From Syntrophomonas_A sp050258735 (GTDB taxonomy: Bacteria; Bacillota; Syntrophomonadia; Syntrophomonadales; Syntrophomonadaceae): DNA of 8,194 bases. Each line of letters opens with the position of its first letter. The stretch's first letter is position 1. The position numbers and the translations under genes were made by a program. Positions 5,855-8,194 of the stretch are shown here, piece by piece. The notes under the pieces were generated by a model. It made no database searches, was not told the origin of the DNA, and saw only the letters and a list, made by a program, of their open reading frames with translations. Where the stretch lies: NCBI GenBank assembly GCA_050258735.1, contig JBLMZJ010000066.1, forward strand, positions 1 through 8,194, in the 5' to 3' direction.

Positions 5855-6795
5855 AGCCAGTTAAAGATGTAACCTACTATAATTATAGCTACGGTCATGA
5901 TACCCACAAAAACGGCGATCAACTTGGGCTTGAGAACATTACGCAGGATCACCAGCTCCGGCAGGGAGATAGCGGTGACTGCCATCATAAAGGCCAGCAC
6001 TGTTCCCATAGCCAGACCCTTCTCCCGCAGAGCGGCCACAATAGGCACGGTACCCGCTGCATTGGAGTAAAGGGGCACCCCCAGTGCCACCGCGATAGGT
6101 ACGGCCAAGGGATTGTCGCGTCCGGCATATTTGACCATGAAATCCTGCGGTACATAGCCATGGATGGCGGCACCGATCGCCACACCCGCCACCACGTAAG
6201 GCCAGACCTTTTTGAGAATATCTTTAACATAATACCTGGCATAAACCAGCCGTTCCGCCCAGGTAGATTCGGCAACCTGCATATCGCCCAACTTCATTTC
6301 GTAAACATAGCCTTCCACCAGGTGTTCAAGATTTAACCGCCCGATAACCAAACCTGCGGATATAGCTACGATCAGACCGGTCACCAGATAGATGGCGGCG
6401 ATCTTGATGCCGAACATGCCGAAGAGCATGACCAGGGCCACCTCATTGACCATTGGTGAAGATATCAAAAACGAGAAGGTGACCCCCAGCGGAACTCCTG
6501 CCTCGATGAACCCGATGAACACCGGGATAGCGGAACAGCTTCAAAATGGAGTCACTATACCGAGCAGTGCCGCCACTACGTTGCCGAAGTATTGGCGCCG
6601 GTAGCTCAGGATCTTGCGGGTCTTTTCCGGCGGGAAGAAACTGCGGATGATGGCGACTGCGAATATGATCACCGCCAGCATGATAAAGATCTTGACAGTG
6701 TCATACAAGAAGTAATTTACGGATTCACCCAGCCGGGTCGCCGGAGTCAGATGCAGCAGTTTCCAGGTGATAAGATCAGCAAATGCCTTGATCAT
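5842..6795 (-). CDS. Selenocysteine-containing permease, ArsP-like (COG0701/DUF318), with in-frame TGA at codon 85
   Basis: Reading TGA 6541-6543 as an amino acid gives one continuous 317-residue membrane protein, the usual length for this permease family. Without it there is an 84-residue stub and an orphan remainder. The TGA falls inside VTPF-U-SCSAIPVFIGF (81-96), where relatives carry Cys in TPFCSCS. Cys87 is the only Cys, so U85-x-C87 is the sole thiol/selenol pair. About eight hydrophobic segments are visible. A second family motif, GVPLYSNAAGTVPIV (239-253), lies in the second half. ATG 6795 follows GGAGG (6804-6808 on the complement) at 8 nt. Coding ends TGA-TAG in tandem. It is the last gene after arsR and a thioredoxin-like gene. 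ArsP relatives export trivalent organoarsenicals; that substrate is inferred here. A nonsense mutation or sequencing error is the alternative, made less likely by intact flanks and the exact Cys position. Confidence 0.85.
6505..6543 (-). promoter_or_regulatory. Candidate bacterial SECIS element directly after the UGA codon
   Basis: In the mRNA, CCCGGU (plus-strand 6526-6521) pairs with AUCGGG (6516-6511) over six pairs, including one G-U, leaving a GUUC apical loop (6520-6517). The first loop base is G and lies 20 nt after the UGA. This matches the published general rules for bacterial SECIS hairpins: a G in the first two loop positions and a loop roughly 16-37 nt after UGA. The element lies inside coding sequence, as in bacterial selenoproteins. 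The stem is short, so chance formation is possible. Confidence 0.6.
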
Positions 6796-6840
6796 AACAT
6801 ACCCCTCCTTGAATTGGGAAAGTCGGAACTCCTTTGTCAG

Positions 6841-7083
6841 CTAGTCCAGTTCTTCTTTGATATAACGCTTGATGTCAGTTTTGCTGGGGACCCTGCCGGC
6901 AACCTTTACCTTGTCGTTGATTACCAGGGCTGGTGTCTGCATGATATTGTAGGTCATGATAGCTTTGATATCCTTGACCTTCTCTACGTTGGCTGCGACG
7001 TTCATTTCAGCCAGGACATTGATGACATCCTTCCCCAGTTGCTCACAGCGAGCGCAACCCGGTCCCAATACCTTTATATCCAT
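6841..7083 (-). CDS. Small thioredoxin-like redox-active disulfide protein
   Basis: An 80-residue cytoplasmic protein of the thioredoxin fold (similar to TIGR00412, 'redox-active disulfide protein 2'). It has the active site GPGCARCEQL with Cys10 and Cys13 (CxxC) near the N-terminus after one beta strand, and the cis-Pro segment QTPALVI with Pro51. This family is shorter than true thioredoxins (about 105 residues), and 75-80 is its normal length. ATG 7083 follows a strong AGGAGGT (complement of 7091-7097) at 8 nt. It lies 23 nt after the arsR stop and 45 nt before the permease start, so all three are probably co-transcribed. Similar regulator/thioredoxin-like/permease clusters occur in anaerobic bacteria and archaea. 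A role in keeping the permease's U-x-C pair reduced, or in handing it a thiol-bound metalloid, is inferred. Confidence 0.85.
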   Translation of the reverse strand: MDIKVLGPGCARCEQLGKDVINVLAEMNVAANVEKVKDIKAIMTYNIMQTPALVINDKVKVAGRVPSKTDIKRYIKEELD

Positions 7084-7106
7084 GAGCTAGACCTCCTTAA
7101 CATAAT

Positions 7107-7502
7107 TTAACCGATCATTGAGATTCTACCCGGCAGGGTATGACCTTGCTTGCAGGCATTGACTTTCTCATTGGAATCCAATTCGCGGAACCTGGTCAGT
7201 TCCGGCCCCAATTCAGCAATGTCGGCGGCATTAACGGTCATAAAGACTTCCCAAGTAGGGATCCTGGCCCGGTCCAGGATATCAAATACCAGGCTGAAAT
7301 AGGATTTTTGCCTTTCCTTACGTTCCTTAACGATACCGGCTTGTTTCAAAACCCGGAGGTGCTGTGATACCCGCGGCTGACTCATACCCAGGATAGCTTC
7401 CAGTTCACAGACACACAGCTCCTGAATGGAAAGGAATTTTACGATCTTTAAACGGGTAGGTTCACCCAGGGCTTTCAGAATGGCAGCAGTTTTCTCGATC
7501 AT
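7107..7502 (-). CDS. arsR: ArsR/SmtB-family metalloid-responsive repressor
   Basis: A 131-residue winged-helix repressor. Residues 1-80 hold the fold: KALGEPTRLKIVKFL (10-24), metalloid site ELCVCELE (28-35, Cys30 and Cys32), recognition helix MSQPRVSQHLRVLKQAGIV (40-58) and the wing with RKERQKSYFSL (61-71). The CVC pair in the third helix matches the As(III)-sensing type of ArsR (ELCVCDL), and a further Cys (near residue 117) lies in a C-terminal extension (about 72-131). When metalloid binds, the repressor should leave its operator and release the operon. ATG 7502 follows AAAGGGGG (complement of 7512-7519) at 9 nt. First gene of the three-gene minus-strand operon and likely autoregulated. 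Confidence 0.92.
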   Translation of the reverse strand: MIEKTAAILKALGEPTRLKIVKFLSIQELCVCELEAILGMSQPRVSQHLRVLKQAGIVKERKERQKSYFSLVFDILDRARIPTWEVFMTVNAADIAELGPELTRFRELDSNEKVNACKQGHTLPGRISMIG

Positions 7503-7536
7503 AAAGAAGCGCCCCCTTTCTCCATCTGATAGAATA

Positions 7537-7566
7537 ATTATATAAGCATCTTATTATATAAAGCAA
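7537..7566 (-). promoter_or_regulatory. Candidate promoter of the arsR-trx-permease operon
   Basis: On the minus strand, TTGCTT (complement of 7561-7566, 3 of 6 to consensus) and a perfect TATAAT (complement of 7537-7542) are separated by 18 nt. Transcription would start near 7530, giving a leader of about 28 nt before arsR. A second TATAAT (complement of 7553-7558) lacks a plausible -35 box. Confidence 0.6.
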
Positions 7567-7576
7567 ACATTATTTG
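7542..7576. promoter_or_regulatory. Candidate ArsR operator palindromes
   Basis: Two inverted repeats overlap the promoter. ATAAG-CAT-CTTAT (7542-7554) is perfect in its 5-base arms and abuts the -10 box. CAAA-CATTA-TTTG (7564-7576) overlaps the -35 box and resembles the CAAAT/ATTTG type of ArsR-family site. A repressor bound at either would block RNA polymerase. Assignment is by position and symmetry only. Confidence 0.45.
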
Positions 7577-7656
7577 TTTTATTAGTGCTGTCTGAAGAGA
7601 TGGAAGGCTTTTATTTCGCAGAGTAGGAGCAGAGTCCTGTATTTGATATATCTTTC

Positions 7657-8194
7657 TTAGCAATATCTTAACTTCACATACCGGACCCATTCTGTATAAA
7701 TATGATGGGCTGATTTGTTGAATATCTCCTGATAGGTCTGGTTTCCCCTTACCAACGCCAAGACGCTGTCCCAACCGTAAGTCTTGTCGATGTATTCGAT
7801 ATAGGTGTAAGAGAATTGGTATCCGCCGATTTTTCCAAACCTTAGTTGGCTCTCACTCTCCAAGTCGCTGAACTCAGGTATAGGCTGATTTCGTGCAAAG
7901 TCTTCCGCAGGTACCTGGTTGGCCAGGTAGGTAGCTACTCCGTTGTCAAGCCAATAGGATAGCTTGGGATCGATCTGATAGTTGATGGTATGTACTAATT
8001 CATGTTGGGCGGAGCTTATTATACTGTCATGATCATTTCCCTTTACCTGTGCATAAGGCGATACGATCAGTACCCGGTCACCGCGGTTGTCTCCAATGAA
8101 CCACTCCGGTGCTATAACAAGGGGGAGTACCCCCCATTTTCTTATCCATAACGATGACTGCCGGGCATATACGTAAATCTCGGTGGGCCTTTTA
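7657..8194 (-). CDS. HExxH metallopeptidase-like protein, C-terminal part (partial)
   Basis: An open minus-strand frame enters from the right edge (codons from 8193) and ends at TAA 7657-7659, giving 178 residues of the C-terminal part. It contains a zinc-binding HELVH motif (fragment residues 64-68) preceded by SSAQ. It is followed 12 residues later by YWLDNGVATYLA (80-91), the layout of gluzincin (peptidase MA-like) proteins, where WLxEGxAxY supplies the third zinc ligand. Here the ligand position has Asn84, not Glu. After it come FGKIGGYQFSYTYIEYI and a C-terminal region ending YVKLRYC. The start and any signal peptide lie outside the window. Coding runs well beyond the first internal TTG at 7863, so that codon is not the start. 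The 150 or so bases between it and arsR hold only the arsR promoter region; no terminator for this gene was recognised. Confidence 0.75.
   Translation of the reverse strand, partial: KRPTEIYVYARQSSLWIRKWGVLPLVIAPEWFIGDNRGDRVLIVSPYAQVKGNDHDSIISSAQHELVHTINYQIDPKLSYWLDNGVATYLANQVPAEDFARNQPIPEFSDLESESQLRFGKIGGYQFSYTYIEYIDKTYGWDSVLALVRGNQTYQEIFNKSAHHIYTEWVRYVKLRYC

Noticed and set aside
5842..6522. A 226-residue permease starting at the GTG at 6522
   Set aside because: That codon is inside the conserved motif (CSAIP-V-FIGF), has no ribosome-binding site, and would drop the first helices and the Sec/Cys pair.
6541..6543. TGA read as Trp or Gly under an alternative genetic code
   Set aside because: Trp is encoded by TGG throughout, no other internal TGA occurs in the window's genes, base composition is moderate, and neither residue fits the Cys position of the motif.
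6541..6795. An 84-residue minus-strand ORF as a separate small membrane protein
   Set aside because: It is the N-terminal quarter of the permease family and stops in the middle of its TPF(C)SCS motif. The remainder continues in the same frame right after the TGA.
7538..7774. A 78-residue minus-strand ORF
   Set aside because: It overlaps the metallopeptidase-like gene in another frame and runs through the arsR promoter, with no ribosome-binding site or recognisable features.
1..8194. CRISPR arrays, tRNA or rRNA genes, insertion sequences
   Set aside because: I saw no regularly spaced repeats, cloverleaf-like segments, rRNA-like sequence, transposase motifs or paired terminal repeats on either strand.

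Overview
The window looks like the chromosome of an anaerobic, Gram-positive-type bacterium, most likely a member of the Clostridia. This is inferred from strong GGAGG ribosome-binding sites, TTG/GTG starts, a copper-amine-oxidase-N-type domain on a secreted protein, and the combination of tungsten uptake with apparent selenocysteine use. I cannot name the species.

Left part (1-4291, + strand): the last 46 codons of an unrecognised gene are followed by a roughly 460-base non-coding stretch. That stretch holds a Moco/Tuco-type (molybdenum/tungsten cofactor) riboswitch and an intrinsic terminator. They lead into a tungstate-uptake operon: permease (tupB), ATPase (tupC), a second binding protein of the WtpA/ModA family fused to a copper-amine-oxidase-N-like domain, and the classical tungstate-binding protein (tupA). 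A strong terminator closes the operon. The layout suggests that cofactor sensing by the leader RNA controls tungstate import, with two unrelated binding proteins feeding one membrane complex.

Middle (4292-5835, + strand): a sigma70-like promoter drives a small three-helix membrane protein of unknown function. A terminator-like hairpin separates it from uvsE, which encodes a UV-damage endonuclease.

Right part (5842-7566, - strand): an arsR - thioredoxin-like - permease operon converges on uvsE. The permease (COG0701/ArsP-like, DUF318) is interrupted by one in-frame TGA. The TGA lies exactly where relatives have the first Cys of a TPF-C-S-C-S motif, and coding continues intact for 232 codons beyond it. 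A short hairpin with a G-initiated loop follows the UGA at a distance suited to a bacterial SECIS element. I read this as a selenocysteine-containing permease (Sec85), so two apparent ORFs are really one gene. The ArsR protein has the metalloid-binding CVC motif, which points to arsenic, or a related soft metalloid, as signal and cargo.

The right edge carries the C-terminal 178 residues of a - strand HExxH metallopeptidase-like protein, whose start lies outside the window.

The most notable points are the selenocysteine permease with its SECIS candidate, the fused second tungstate-binding protein, and the riboswitch/terminator leader with a possible antiterminator.
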